Source: Dictyostelium firmibasis
Taxonomy: Eukaryota > Evosea > Eumycetozoa > Dictyosteliales > Dictyosteliaceae
NCBI GenBank assembly: GCA_036169595.1
Contig: JAVFKY010000010.1
Location: 1 to 37,758, forward strand
Reading direction: 5' to 3'
DNA length: 37,758 bases
Shown piece after piece: positions 1 through 13,009 of the stretch. The notes below the pieces were generated by a model. It was not told where the DNA came from. It was given only the letters and a program-made list of their open reading frames with translations, and did not search any database. Every line of letters begins with the position of its first letter. Position 1 is the stretch's first letter. The translations under genes were made by a program, and so were the position numbers.

Positions 1-1945
1 AAAAATATAGAATAAATTAATTATATATATATCATTTTATTACCCTATCGATTAGCAATGTTTTTACATATAAATTATAATTTAATTAATTTATTTTATA
101 TTATAAAATAATTAAATAATTTTCATTGAAAATTAAAAAAAATTTCAGATAAAAGTTTTTATCTCTATCTTTGTGTAATTAGCATATCAGACATTGAAAA
201 CTTTTTTAAATAACTCCAAATAGACTATTAATGTTATTTATGATAGCTCGGGTACCTTGCAAGGTCATCGTATTATATTTAATCGGGTAAAAAACAATTT
301 CGAAGACAAAAAAAAATATTTTACAATTTAAAATTTTTAATTAGCCCATAACTAGCCTACAATGGTACCAATCGACTCCCTTTGAATTTAGACGCATATT
401 TATATATGAATTATATTTACAAGAGGTCATTAAGGTACATAAAATAAATTTTAAATTTTAAAAAATTGCAAACTTAATCAAAAATCAAAATCTCATAATG
501 ACCCCCAATAACAATGGGAGTTTGATTTTAGTAATCACCAACATCGATAACCTATAATTGTACGAGACAGTTATCGATTTTCGATTTAATTTAAAATTTT
601 GATTTTTTTGAAAAATCGTCAATTTGGTAGTTTTTCCACTTTTTTGAAAAATTTTATATGGGAAAAAAATTAAAAATTTCCAAAAAAAAATTAAACTAAT
701 CGACCCGTATCTAATCATGATGACCATATCACAGGACCATACCTACTTTTTTGAATACATAATCATTAATTACATATTTCATATGAGTGGTTTGTAAATA
801 TCATTAAATTATAAAAACTTGATTTTTTTGATTTTTTGACTTAGAAAAATTTTAAAAAAAAAAAAAAAAAATTGAAAATATATAGTAATTATTACTTTTA
901 TAATTTGAAATTACCGATTCAATCAATTATATATATATCATTTTATTACCCTATCGATTAGCAATGTTTTTATATATAAATTATAATTTAATTAATTTAT
1001 TTTATATTATAAAATAATTAAATAATTTTCATTGAAAATTAAAAAAAATTTCAGATAAAAGTTTTTATCTCTATCTTTGTGTAATTAGCATATCAGACAT
1101 TGAAAACTTTTTTAAATAACTCCAAATAGACTATTAATGTTATTTATGATAGCTCGGATACCTTGCAAGGTCATCGTATTATATTTAATCGGGTAAAAAA
1201 CAATTTCGAAGACAAAAAAAAATATTTTACAATTTAAAATTTTTAATTAGCCCATAACTAGCCTACAATGGTACCAATCGACTCCCTTTGAATTTAGACG
1301 CATATTTATATATTAATTATAATTACACGAGCTCATATAGGTACATAAAATAAATTTTAAATTTTAAAAAATTGCAAACTTAATCAAAAATCAAAATCTC
1401 ATAATGACCCCCAATAACAATGGGAGTTTGATTTTAGTAATCACCAACATCGATAACCTATAATTGTACGAGACAGTTATCGATTTTCGATTTAATTTAA
1501 AATTTTGATTTTTTTGAAAAATCGTCAATTTGGTAGTTTTTCCACTTTTTTGAAAAATTTTATATGGAAAAAAAAATTAAAAATTTCCAAAAAAAATTAA
1601 ATTAATCGACCCGTATCTAATCATGATGACCATATTATCGTATTATACATACTTTTTTGAATACAACATCATTAATTACATACTTTGTATGAGTGGTTTG
1701 TAAATATCATTAAATTATAAAAACTTGATTTTTTTGATTTTTTGACTTAGAAAAAATTTTAAAAAAAAAAATTGAAAATATATAGTAATTATTACTTTTA
1801 TAATTTGAAATTACCGAATGAATAAATTATAAATACTTCATTTTATTCCCTTATCGATTAGAAATCGTTTTATATATAAATTATAATTTAATTTATTCAT
1901 TTTAACCTATAAAATTATTAAATAATTTTCAATGAAAATAAAAAA
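1..1945 (+). repeat. Tandem ~0.9-kb units (two full, one partial), left arm
   Basis: The anchor CATTTTATTACCC occurs at 33 and 939, and a variant at 1839, giving periods of 906 and 900 bp. Units 1 and 2 are nearly identical throughout; for example both carry a ~240-bp block around 485-727 and its copy near 1390-1630. The third copy is diverged and stops near 1945. No coding content was recognised; the longest open frame is 80 codons and its start is not conserved in an obvious way. A more diverged copy lies outside the palindrome at about 34650-35290. Confidence 0.9.
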
Positions 1946-2162
1946 AAAAATTTTATTTTGATTTTTTTACAGTAATCATCAATATTATAATTTAAAATGA
2001 CCTTATAAACATTTATAAATTTATTAATTTTATAGGAATTTAAGTTTTATGCATTACAACGCTTTCAGCGATAGTTAATAAGCCCATTTCGATTTATAAA
2101 CATATAAATTACTCTATCTCTATTTTTTGGAAAAAAGGGAAAAATTAAAATTAATCCTTAAT

Positions 2163-2256
2163 GTTGATTTAGCTTAGTTGGTTAAGCTATAGGTTTTCAA
2201 AAACTTTGGGAAAAAAATTTTTCTGAGAGGTCGCGCGTTCGAATCCCGTCGATGAC
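2163..2256 (+). ncRNA. tRNA-like module 1 (best preserved), probable Pol III promoter
   Basis: The A-box TAGCTTAGTTGG (2170-2181) fits TRGYNNANNNGG fully and the B-box GTTCGAATC (2237-2245) fits GWTCRANNC fully. The D-stem pairs perfectly (GCTT with AAGC). The T-stem (2233-2237 with 2245-2249) pairs at 4 of 5 positions, one a wobble. The acceptor arms (2163-2169 with 2250-2256) pair only partly, with two mismatches and three wobbles. The A-to-B distance is longer than in a short tRNA, and no clean anticodon arm is visible, so I call it tRNA-derived rather than a working tRNA. An A-rich stretch follows, as in tRNA-derived SINE-like sequences. It points toward the palindrome centre. Confidence 0.7.
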
Positions 2257-2601
2257 AAAAAAATTGAAAAAAATGGACCCTCTGAGTATTTTAATGTTTT
2301 ATATATTATAATATTATTTAAATATAATGTATTTGGTATCAAAAGATAGCTTACTCCATTTTACATATTTATATATATATATGGAAATATCGGTTAATAA
2401 TTTTAATTAATATTTTTATATTACAAAAAAAAGTTTTAAAATTGAAAAACTTTTTCTATATCTATACATATCTAAATGAGCCCATTAATTATTGAAAATG
2501 GCTTTAAAATGTAGATAATATAGTTTTGTATATGAATATAGTTAATTTATTAGTTAATATAAAAATTAGATTACATAAATATGACTCAGTATAAATTTTG
2601 T

Positions 2602-2626
2602 AAAAAAAAAAAAAAAAAAAAAAAAA
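2602..2626 (+). repeat. 25-nt A homopolymer
   Basis: Unbroken run of 25 A. Its mirror in the right arm (30456-30480) is also 25 long. Runs of this length are unstable, so equal length in both arms argues for a very recent duplication, continuing homogenisation, or a single source molecule. Confidence 0.9.
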
Positions 2627-4371
2627 TCTACGAAAAACTTTTTTTAATATTAAAAAATTATGAAATGATCCAATAAATTCATTAAAATATGTCAGAATAT
2701 ACTTTAGACCATTTTATATTTATTTATACTAATTATATTAATTAAAATAATTTTTTTATATTTTTTTATATTTTTTAAAAAATTATGAAAAAAATAAAAA
2801 AAAACTATTATTACAATAATTTTTTTATTTGTTAGTTTTTAACATTGAAAACCTGTATTACTACTTATAATTTAATTACCCACCTTTTTAACTGGTTTTT
2901 AGATTATTTAGAATTCAATTTTAATGATTTTCTCAAATAATAGTCAAATCATGAATAGGACTTTAAATGACCTCCCAAATACCTTATTAAGGCTTTAATA
3001 GGTGCTAAATATAAAATTATTACCATTAGAGGTCTTATTACATGTTAAACATATACAAATAATTAATTTTATATGATTTTAAAAAAAAAAAATTAAAAAT
3101 TAAAAATATCATTTATATGTCAAAATTTAATTATACAAAGTTGTAAAAATACTCGGAAATTCTTAAAAATCGAGATCTACATTTTTTATTTGTTCCCATT
3201 GTTCAGGAAGTTCATTATAAAAACTTTTTTTTTTGGAAAAAAAAAAAAAAATTTCGATCCTAGTATTTCCAAAAAATAAATTTTATTTCATCCCCTATAT
3301 TTTTTTTAAATATATGAATTAATAGCTGAAAAGCAGATCTATTATAATATACTATTTTTATAATTTTATCAATTCATTTTAATACATAAAATAGTGTCCA
3401 AAAGTGCATCGAAAAAAAAAAAAAATTTGTAACTCAAAAAAATCGCTTATTTGTATATATATGAAATATTAAATAATCATGGATTGACATAACTGTCATT
3501 TCTCTACCTTTTACACTTTATTTGAGAATTTAACAGCCTAACCATTAGGATTTAAAAAAATATGGTCTACCCCCTGAATAGGCAATGAAATGACCCCATT
3601 TACACTTTAAATAATTATTAAAATATTAATATATTATATTTATTAATTTAAATGCTTAATATTTATTTGAAACAGATACAAATAATTTTTTTTTATCTCT
3701 ATCTTTAAAAAAGTTAAAAAAAATTTTTATATGTTAAAATAATGTTTAAAAAAATTGAAATATATCTTAAAAGATGTAAAATTGTGTTAGGAGTAGATTG
3801 ATATATTTTTCCAGTTATTATCTCTTAATTTAAAATTTTTAAAAATAAAATACTAACTCAGTGTCATAAAAAATTTTTAAAAAATTGAAAACATATAAAT
3901 TGTAATAAATATCTATATCTACCCAATATGTTATATTAATTGATATAAATAGAAACTATAAGACTGCAGCTATTCAACGACACCATATTGGATAGTTAAT
4001 GTGCTCAAATAATATTATAAAATACCATCACAAGTTGTCACTAAAAAATTAAAAAATTAAAAATTAAAAATATCTTTTATTTTTAAAGATATATATACCA
4101 AAATTAAATTTGATATATATTTAATGACTCCTAACATTATTACATATTCAAAATCAATATATCTCTTGATAAATTTTTGGATTTTTTTGGATACCCCCAA
4201 ATTATAGGACCATTTTTTAGTTTAAAATTAATATATTAACTAATTTTAAAAATATATATAAATAGACCTATATCTCACCTATATTTCAACAGTTTATTCA
4301 ATAGTTTTTATGCTCATTTAAACTTATAAAAATATAGATTAATGGCTTTCAAAAAAAAAAAAAAAAAAATT

Positions 4372-4391
4372 AGGTCGAGGGTTCGATTCTC
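4372..4391 (+). pseudogene. tRNA-like module 2, B-box remnant only
   Basis: A T-arm-like stretch (GGTCGAGGGTTCGATTCTC) with a full B-box GTTCGATTC (4381-4389) sits in phase with the ~2.1-kb array. The A-box position is taken by a long A run (about 4351-4369), so the front half is lost or replaced. Confidence 0.55.
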
Positions 4392-6496
4392 TTAAAAATT
4401 ATTTGACACCTCCTTACTAATTGACCATTTTATATCATTTAATTACATTAATTTCCCTTATAATTGTTATCATTAGATAGCTAACTCCATTTTAAACAAT
4501 AATATTTATATTTATAGATTTTAAATGTTAATTTTAATTAATTTTTTTTATATTAAAAAAACTTAAAAAAAATTTAAAAAAATAAAAAACTTTTAACATT
4601 TTTATATAATTTAAAATTAATATATTTTATTTTAATAAATATAAAAATATGTATAAAATTGAATTGTCTATCTATTAATATGTTATTTATTAATTTATAT
4701 TAAATTTTAACATCATAAAAATTAGTTGGTATAAATTCGGTAAAAAAAAAAAAAAAAAAATTTGGTTAAAAAAAAAAAAAAAACATCTTAAAAAAATATG
4801 AAATAACCCCATAAGCTTATGAAAATATGTTATAATATACTTTTTATCGTTCTATATTTAAATGTACTGCTTATATTAATTTATATATTTTTTTTATATT
4901 TTTTTTATATTTTTTAAAAAATTATTAAAAAAAATTAAAAAAATTATTATTACAATAATTTTTTTATTTGTTAGTTTTTAACATTGAAAACCTGTATTAC
5001 TACTTATAATTTAATTACCAACATTCCCAACTGGTTTTTAGATTATTTAAAATTTAATTTTAATGATTTTCTCAAATAATAGTCAAATCATGAATAGGAC
5101 TTTAAATGATCTCCCAAATACCTTATTAAGGCTCCAATAGGTACAAAAAATAATATTATTATCATTAGAGGTCTTATTACATGTTAAACATATACAAATA
5201 ATTAATTTTATATTTTTTTTTTTAAAATAAAAATAAATTTTAAAAATATTATTTATATATTAAAATTTAATTATACAAAGTTGTAAAAATACTCATAAAC
5301 TCTTAAAAATCGAGATCTACATTTTTTATTTGTTCCCATTGTTCAGGAAGTTCATTATAAAAACTTTTTTTTTTTGGTAAAAAAATATTTTTTTCGATCA
5401 GAGAATTTCCAAGAAATAAATTTTATTTCACCCCCCTATATTTTTTTTAAATATATGAATTAATAGCTGAAAAGCAGATCTATTATAATATACTATTTTT
5501 ATAATTTTATCAATTCATTTTAATACATAAAATAGTGTCCAAAAGTGCATCGAAAAAAAAAAAAATTTTGTAACTCAAAAAAATCGCTTATTTGTATATA
5601 TATGAAATATTAAATAATCATGGATTGACATAACTGTCATTTCTCTACCTTTTACACTTTATTTGAGAATTTAAAAGCCTAACCATTAGGATTTAAAAAA
5701 ATATGGTCTACCCCCTGAATAGGCAATGAAATGACCCCATTTACACTTTAAATAATTATTAAAATATTAATATATTATATTTATTAATTTAAATGCTTAA
5801 TATTTATTTGAAACAGATACAAATAATTTTTTTTTATCTCTATCTTTAAAAAAGTTAAAAAAAATTTTTATATATTAAAATAATCTTTAAAATATTTAAA
5901 ATATATATTAAAAGATGTAAAATTGTGTTACGAGTAGATTAATATATTTTACCAGTTACCATATATTAATTTAAGAATTTTAAAACTTAAATACTAACTC
6001 ACTGTCACAAAAAAAATTTAAAAAATTTAAAACATATAAATTACAATAAATATATACCATTAGCCTATATGTTCCCTATATTAGTATAAATAGAAACTAT
6101 AAGAATATACCTATATATATATATCATTTATAATAGTTAATATGCTCAAATAGTCTTATAAGATGCTATCACAAGTTGTCACTCAAAAATTAAAAAATTA
6201 AAAATTAAAAATATTTTTTATTTTAGGGGATGTATATACCAAAATTAAAATTCCAAGGTTTTAAATGATTCTTAACAAATCTGTATATTTAAAATCGACG
6301 TAGCTAATGTCAAAGTTTAAAATTTTTGGGAACACCCTACAGTAATTGACCATTTTTGAATTTAAAATGAGCATATTAACTATTTATAAATACATATTTA
6401 AAAAAATCAATATTTCAGCTATACAATGATATCATTTACTATATATTATATACTTATTTTAATCTATAAACATATAGATCAATGATTTCCAAAAAT

Positions 6497-6518
6497 GGCG
6501 AAAAAGTGAAATTTCGCC
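6497..6518 (+). other. Short hairpin upstream of tRNA-like module 3
   Basis: GGCGAAA (6497-6503) pairs with TTTCGCC (6512-6518) across an 8-nt loop, just before the tRNA-like module. It is mirrored at 26565-26586. Function unknown. Confidence 0.5.
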
Positions 6519-6523
6519 TTAAC

Positions 6524-6603
6524 TACACATTAGCTTAGCTGGTTAAGGGGTAAAAAAAATGAAAAAATTTCATGAGGTTGGGGGTTCGATTCTCGGAAAA
6601 GTT
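6524..6603 (+). ncRNA. tRNA-like module 3, probable Pol III promoter
   Basis: The A-box TAGCTTAGCTGG (6531-6542) and B-box GTTCGATTC (6584-6592) both fit the consensus, and the A-to-B distance is close to that of a tRNA gene. The D-stem pairs at 3 of 4 positions and the T-stem at about 3 of 5; the acceptor stem does not pair, so it is tRNA-derived rather than a functional tRNA. A run of A-rich sequence occupies the anticodon-arm region. It points toward the palindrome centre. Confidence 0.66.
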
Positions 6604-6955
6604 TTTAGAAGCATTCTGACTAATCGACCACTTTATATATATTAATGATCTTCTTTTTTTATATAATTGTTATCAATAGATAGCTTACTCCATGGAGCAT
6701 ATTTTAATACTAATAAGTCTACCTTTAATTAAAGTTTTAATAAATTTTTTTATATCACAAAAAAGTCAAAAATAAGTAATCTTTTGGAATATTAATATAA
6801 CTTAAAATGACCCCATAAGAACTCCTATATAGCACCAAAATGTAGATAATTTAGTTATCTATCTATTACCGGTTATTTTATTAGATAATATTAAAATTTC
6901 ATCCCAAAAAATGGTCTGCTATTAAAAACTGGAAAAAAAAAAAAATTTGAAAAAA

Positions 6956-7028
6956 GACTTAGAAAAAAAATTTTGAAATTTTTACGCATTAATTTATATG
7001 GCAAAAATTTTCGAAATTTTTCTAAGTC
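6956..7028. repeat. Inverted repeat with GACTTAGAAAAA ends
   Basis: GACTTAGAAAA at 6956 is answered by its complement ending CTAAGTC at 7028. The arms are about 25-28 bp with a few mismatches around a ~17-nt centre. The terminal sequence is the same TTTTTCTAAGT motif found scattered across the window. Mirrored at 26055-26127. It could be a small hairpin or a remnant of a miniature inverted-repeat element; no target duplication was identified. Confidence 0.55.
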
Positions 7029-8613
7029 AGAAGAATTTTGTAAAACCCCTCTAAAAATTGATGATTTAGGTATATAGGAACGCCATTTTCAAGAGCTATA
7101 CCCTAAATAATCATTCTGAATCTATTGGTACCACTTTGTCCGTTCCAAGTGCTCACCATAAAAACTTGTCTAAAAAGACCCGGTACCGAGTAACTGACAT
7201 TTCAAATGTGCTTAGAGTTGGTAGTTATATTTACTCGGAAGAATAGGACAAGCTAAACGAAGATTAAGACACATAAAATTTTGACAATTTTTCAATTGTA
7301 ACTTGTTAAAGTTTACCTATTCATCAGTTATTTTGACATTGATAGATTTGCCAACTCCTATTCACCTTACAGTTAATTTTTTTTTATCTGTTTCCAACAA
7401 ATAAAAATTTTAAAAAGATTTTAAATTTTTTTTCAAATTTTAAATTTTTAAAATTGATTGAAATTATATTTCCCAAAATTGAATTTTGAGTATATTGTAT
7501 ATTTTTTATAGTTAAGTCCGTTTACATTTGTCCAGACAACATAGAAGTTCATTTTAGTACCGATTTAGGTAAATTAGATCGTTTTAAAAAACAATGATAT
7601 AACTTTTTTATTTAAAGAGTTAACAATATTATATAAATCTTTTTATTAGTTACACAGGCATGTAATAAATTTTATAATAATATAAATTGTTTACTAGAAA
7701 ATTTTATAGGAAGTTCGGAAAAAAAAAAAAAAAATTAATATCCTCAAAAAAAAATTCTAAAAATATTCCGTCAAATAGAAATGGTAGATATTGATCTAAA
7801 ACCTCTAGAATCAAATTTTCGTTACACTATTCATAAATTTATAAAAGTTATTTATTTTTCAAAAAAAAAAAAATTTCAACATAAATTTTATTATTATAAT
7901 TTATGTATTAAAATTTAATTTTAAATAAATAAATATATAATATTCGAATAGAACGTTCAAAAATCTATTATATAATATAAAATTAAATAATTAAAAAATA
8001 AAATTCAATCATTTTCTAATTGTATAAACTTTCTCGAAAATTTTGAAGATTTTGATTTCTCGCATTAATTTTCGAAAAATTGAAAAAAAAAAATTTTTAC
8101 TATTTATTTGTATAATTTTTTTATTTGATAAATTTAATATTTCAAAGTGCTTCAAAATATCAAAAAAAAGATATGAACTATATCTATCCAATGAATATAA
8201 ATTTATTTATTTTAAATAAAAATATTCTATATAAATACTAAGTTTTATTAAAATTTTACACTAAAAAAATTGACCACACTTTTAACTTTATTGACCATTT
8301 TATAACCTGAAATGACCGGTTAAGTCGGACATATCATCCCAGTAGATTCATAATCAAATTCCTAATCTATTGGTGATAATTAGAATAATCTCACTATAAA
8401 TTTTAATAGATAAAATATTTTTTTAAGATTTAATTTTAATTATTTTTTAAAAAATATCAAATTTTTATAATGACCGTTTAAGTCTGCCAAACCTTCCCTA
8501 GCATACTTAAAATCATCGATAACCCCTATTTTGATGTAACGGTTGTTGTTTAAATCCATAAATATAAAATTTAATTTTATATGGTAAACCATTTTTTAAA
8601 ATTAATATGGTGA

Positions 8614-8631
8614 AATCGGAGTTCGAATCCC
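8614..8631 (+). pseudogene. tRNA-like module 4, B-box remnant
   Basis: AATCGGAGTTCGAATCCC contains a full B-box GTTCGAATC (8621-8629), in phase with the ~2-kb array. No A-box is recognisable upstream. Confidence 0.5.
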
Positions 8632-10353
8632 TAAAAACACAAATTAATAATTGAAATTAAGCTTTTATAAAAATCAAATTGGCACTAAAATATACTAGAA
8701 GAGCAGCTCTATTCACTAGAATAAAAGTATCTGTTTTATAAATTCAATTCATAAAATTTTTTTTTATAGTTATACAATTGCTACAAATTTCAAAAACAAA
8801 TAATTATCATAAATTTTTTATTTGTTGATAATTATCTCTAAAAATTTGTAATTACTCATAAATATCATATTTCTATGTTTTAAAAATAATGTATTTGTTA
8901 GTTTATTATCATAAATCAAAGTGTACAATATCTCTATCACTTTCGAATTTTAATTAAAATGACATGGGAAGTCTGCCAAAAAAATCAAGTAGGTATCATT
9001 TTTAACGCCATTACTGATGGCGGTATTTTTTTATTGTGTTAACTTTCGAATAACGCGGCCTATGTGAGAGATTTTTCAAAATTTGTGATATAAGTTTATA
9101 TATCGTAACATGGTCGTAAGTCATCGAAAATGAGTTATAATGACTCGTATTCAAAAGTTCTATCGTTATTTATCATTTTTATATGTATAGGTTTTAATTT
9201 TAAAATTTTGATTTTTCGAGAAAATTTTGAAATTATAATTTAATTATCTCTATGTAAAATATAAAATAGTGAGCCTATAAGTTCAATTTTTTTATGACAA
9301 TAAAAACTTGAAGAATTAGGCTATCATAATATATAGTTTTTATTAGTTGTAATGGTTATTAATACCTATAAAATGGTGCTCAAAGTTGCCACTCCCAAAA
9401 AAAAAATTTTGTATCTCAATTATCTTGATTATTTGATTCTCTACAACTTTCAATCCACCTCTAAAGTTCCGTTCTGGGTATAGAGAACCTACTGGACTAA
9501 TTTGGCCGACTTAAACTTAAATTTCACAGACTTGAAAAAAACCACTGACCCCCCTGAATAGGACCTGAAATGACCCCCCATAAATATGATATTTATATAT
9601 TATATAGTCATTGACCAGTAATGTAGGCTAGGGGTCAGTTTATAACTTGAACGTATACAAATAATAAAAAAAAAAATCATCTAAATTTTTAAACTTTTCA
9701 TATATGTTTATCGATGATCCTAACTTACATTGAATTCCTAAAAATCCGAGTAAGCATCTGTAAGAGTTCAGTACAACCTCCCAAAAAACTAGACCATTCC
9801 TGGGAGAAATATTGAATTTAAAAATACGATACTGGAAAATCCAAAAAAAAAAAAAAAAATTTGACCTAAACAAATAATTTAAAAATATTTTTTTATTTCA
9901 CCCCGTACAATAGCCATTCAATCGGTATAATAAACTAGACTCCAATATCTACTTACTGGGTTTTTAAATCCGACTTAAAGGCTCATTTCATTCAATTTTG
10001 TAAAGCTTAAAAGTTGGTCAAAAATCGTAAAAATTGAAAAAATTGAAAAAATTGCAAATTGAATAACTTTTTTATTTATCATCCAATGTCGTTCAAATTT
10101 TCCCAGTAAGGGTTTTGAAACATGGAGAACAATCTCTAATGGTTTAAATTGCTATAGCTCGATTCAAAGTCTCAACTATTTCTTTTTAGACCATTTTATA
10201 ATTTTAAATGACCCCATAAACTCTTGCCAATAAGATTTTTGACATCTACACTCATTTTCCTATTACCCATTACTTCTCCGGGGTTCGTATGTCTTCATTT
10301 CAGTTTATAAACCAATTGGGCTTCTAAAACGAAAAAAAAAAAAAAAAATTATT

Positions 10354-10434
10354 TCCAACTTTGCTTGGCTGGTTAAGGGGTTGACTAAAAAATGCGAAAA
10401 TTTCAAGGTCAAGTGTTCGAGTCCCGGAAAAAAA
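10354..10434 (+). ncRNA. tRNA-like module 5 (degenerate)
   Basis: The A-box-like TTGCTTGGCTGG (10361-10372) has two departures from consensus; the B-box GTTCGAGTC (10415-10423) is intact. The stretch GCTGGTTAAGGGGT after the A-box is shared with module 3, which shows common descent. The T-stem and acceptor stem pair poorly. It is the innermost recognisable member of the series. Confidence 0.55.
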
Positions 10435-10599
10435 AATGGATAGTCCGTCACTAAGTACATAGTTTAGGGGGTGAAATATTTATAGAAATTAATATATTTA
10501 GCATCATTGGATAGTCTACTCAATTACGAATCGAATGACACCATTTTTATAAAAAAAGGGGGTCATTTTAATAATTTTTTTTTATTAAACTTTTTTTTA

Positions 10600-12510
10600 A
10601 AAAAATTAATATGGGAAATTTTTTTTAAAAAAAAAAAGTTTTTATGATGAACTCCGTTTTAAATTCTGTAAAATGGTTTTACCTTAAAAAATGGTGGAGA
10701 TTATTTTCTACATAGTATTAATTTATCAAAAAATTAATTATGATAACTTTGTTAGCGTTGACTTTTTTTCCTGACCACTTGAGACCTTCAAATTAGCGCC
10801 AATAGGTGCATAATAGTATTCTAATGATTTATATATATAAATTATATGTATACCTATACAATAGTTACCTTATTTTTTAAAAATAAAAATTTTTTACCCC
10901 GTATGTTAATAATTTTAGTCTAGAATACCTTAAAATCGAGCGGTACTAACTTTTTTGAAACTCCCATCGATCCCCGAGCTCATTTTGAAAACTTGACTTT
11001 TTTGGAATTTTTTAACTTAGAAAAAATTTTTCAAAAAAATTCAAAATTTTGACCTAAACCTATCGGAGTAATTTTATAAATTAAAATGTTGTTATAGATA
11101 TATAGTTACTAATATGAAAATATAGATAACTCTTTAATGAAGTTAATGTCATCAAAGGTTACTACCCGGGAGAAAGTTTTACCTCATAAAATATTGTTAC
11201 AAAACTGTTAACTTGATTAGCATAAAAAATAGCTATCTCCGATGAAGGGTTTTTATACTTAAATGATCCTCTATTTTTATAATTTTATATTTAAAATACT
11301 TGTATTAGGGTCTACTACTTACTCGGTTTTAAAGTCTTAGCTAAATTAAAGTTATCATATATAAACATATTTTTTAATGATTATATTGAAAAAAAAAAAA
11401 AAAAAAATTTTCAAAAAACCGTCAGGGGTAATTTTATAAATTAAAATGATTGATTTGAATAATAATTTTTTGATAGAATGTAGAACATTCCATTTTACAT
11501 CGTTTACACTTTAAGCGAAAGGTAGTGAATAAAGTTACATCAACTAAATAATTTTTACAAAAAAGTTGAAAATTGAAAATTTTCAATTTTTAATTTTTAA
11601 TAATTTCAATATAAAATAAGTTTAAAAATTGAAATGACCTATAATCATTATAAATTACATATATATATGTTTACAAGCTCAATATCAATCTTTTGAATGT
11701 AATTTTATAATTATTTAATAAAATTAATTATTATAAAATTAGGTCATAAAATTTTTTTTCATGAAATAAACTTTGTACAATATTTTTAAAATTATTAATT
11801 ACCTTTAAAATATTAAATATTAGCTTATTAATGTTCACAAAGAGTAGATCTATCGATTCAATGGTCAATCATTAATAAATATTAATATTTCATAATCAAT
11901 TGACCCTCTTGAAAGTGTTAGTAAAAAAAAAAAAAAATTTAAAATTTTTTAACTTAGAAAAATTTCGAAATTTTTTTGAAAAATTTTACCATATTAATAA
12001 CTTGTAAGACCAAAATCTCTCTTATATATTGCCAGATTCCTATGAGAATTAGATATGTTATGCTCCTGGTACAAAGGAACATTCTATTAAAAAACTAGCT
12101 CTCAACTCCAACATCTTGAATTTTCGATCTTTCAAATTTTATTTTAATCAAATTAATATGTAGCCGTCATTTTCTTTTTCACCATAGTGTTCAAAAAAGT
12201 CTCGGCATTTCATTTTTCTTGGAGTTGAAATATGATTTTTGGAACATAAGTATAAACCCATTAGGAGGTAAACATACGAAGTTCTCGGCCAATTCCCAAC
12301 ATATAGTAACGATTTATGGTCATTTTACTGACCAAAAAAATGCAATTTTAAATCGATTTTTTTTTTTTTTTTTGATACCCAAAAATTATGGTAGTTATGA
12401 CTAACTGGTATAGAATTAAAAGTTACATCTTTTATACACAGTAACTGGTGTATAAAAAATTTATAAAAAATGGATAACCCTTGTCAAAGTTCTAGAGTCA
12501 CAGGTAGTAT
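10600..12510. other. A+T-rich stretch of the left arm, nothing recognised
   Basis: No RNA gene and no convincing repeat boundary were seen. There is a TTACTCGG-like fragment near 11320 and a TTAACTTAGAAAAA motif near 11006 and 11946. A 61-codon open frame (12219-12404) ends in a T-run and shows no protein-like pattern. It probably continues the same satellite in a more diverged state. Its mirror is about 20575-22485. Confidence 0.6.
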
Positions 12511-12514
12511 ACTT

Positions 12515-12546
12515 GACAAGGGAAGTTTGCCGAAAAATCCGAGTAA
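12515..12546 (+). repeat. 42-bp element, diverged partial copy
   Basis: Keeps ACAAGGGAAGTTTGCCGAA and TCCGAGTAA, but has lost the leading CGCCTG portion and differs in the middle. Outermost recognisable copy in the left arm. Confidence 0.75.
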
Positions 12547-12967
12547 GGATGTGGAAACATACTAAATATTATGGCAAATAAATTTTATTTACTCGATGAG
12601 CAAAAATTGACATCAAAAAATCACGAAGTTCGTACTCTAAAAAAATTTTGTGACAATGTTTTTTTAATGATAATTATATCAAATTTTTTGGAAAATTACA
12701 TGAATCGATAGGGAAAAAAATTATCTATCAAATGATGTATAAATCGATATAGGTTAACTTTAATCGAAAAAAAAAAAAAAAAAAATACGAAGTTCATTTT
12801 CAGAAAAAGTTAAAAAAATTTTTTTTTTGACTTTAAAAAAAAATTTTAAAAATATTAAATTATTCATTCAATGTGCGCCAAAAAATTTGTCGGACAAATT
12901 TTTCTTAAACTATTACTATCAAAAGTTGAATGGTTCACGATTCATATAGTTGTATTTTCGATTTATC

Positions 12968-13009
12968 TCAGAACGCCTGCAAGGGAAGTTTGCCGAATCT
13001 TCCGAGTAA
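12968..13009 (+). repeat. 42-bp element, full copy
   Basis: Full copy beginning TCAGAACGCCTG and ending CTTCCGAGTAA. GGAAG and CTTCC inside it can form a 5-bp stem with a 10-nt loop. It shares slightly longer flanks (ATC before, CAACTTG after) with the copy at 13747, 779 bp away. Confidence 0.9.

Larger units (their letters stand above)
2076..10600 (+). repeat. Array of ~1.8-2.2-kb satellite units carrying tRNA-like modules, left arm
   Basis: B-box sequences fall at 2237, 4381, 6584, 8621 and 10415, so the spacings are 2144, 2203, 2037 and 1794 bp. Other anchors recur in step. A 'cATTTnnATYYATAAA'-like stretch precedes each module (about 2080, 4312, 6453, 8550, 10300). A 'gATAGCTtACTCCATTTTA'-like stretch follows each (about 2343, 4478, 6676; weaker near 10508). 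The best-preserved duplication is about 2831-3760 against 4970-5905 (offset ~2139), nearly identical by eye. Units further in align only at these anchors, so they are older or faster-evolving. No protein-coding frame was seen. Confidence 0.78.

Noticed and set aside
485-727. 80-codon frame and its mirror at 32355-32597, identical in both arms
   Set aside because: Identity only reflects the palindrome. The frame is rich in F, I and K from A/T runs, and no gene-like context or start signal is seen.
2163-2256. Functional tRNA gene
   Set aside because: The acceptor stem is mismatched, the A-to-B distance is long and no clean anticodon arm is visible; it is better called tRNA-like.
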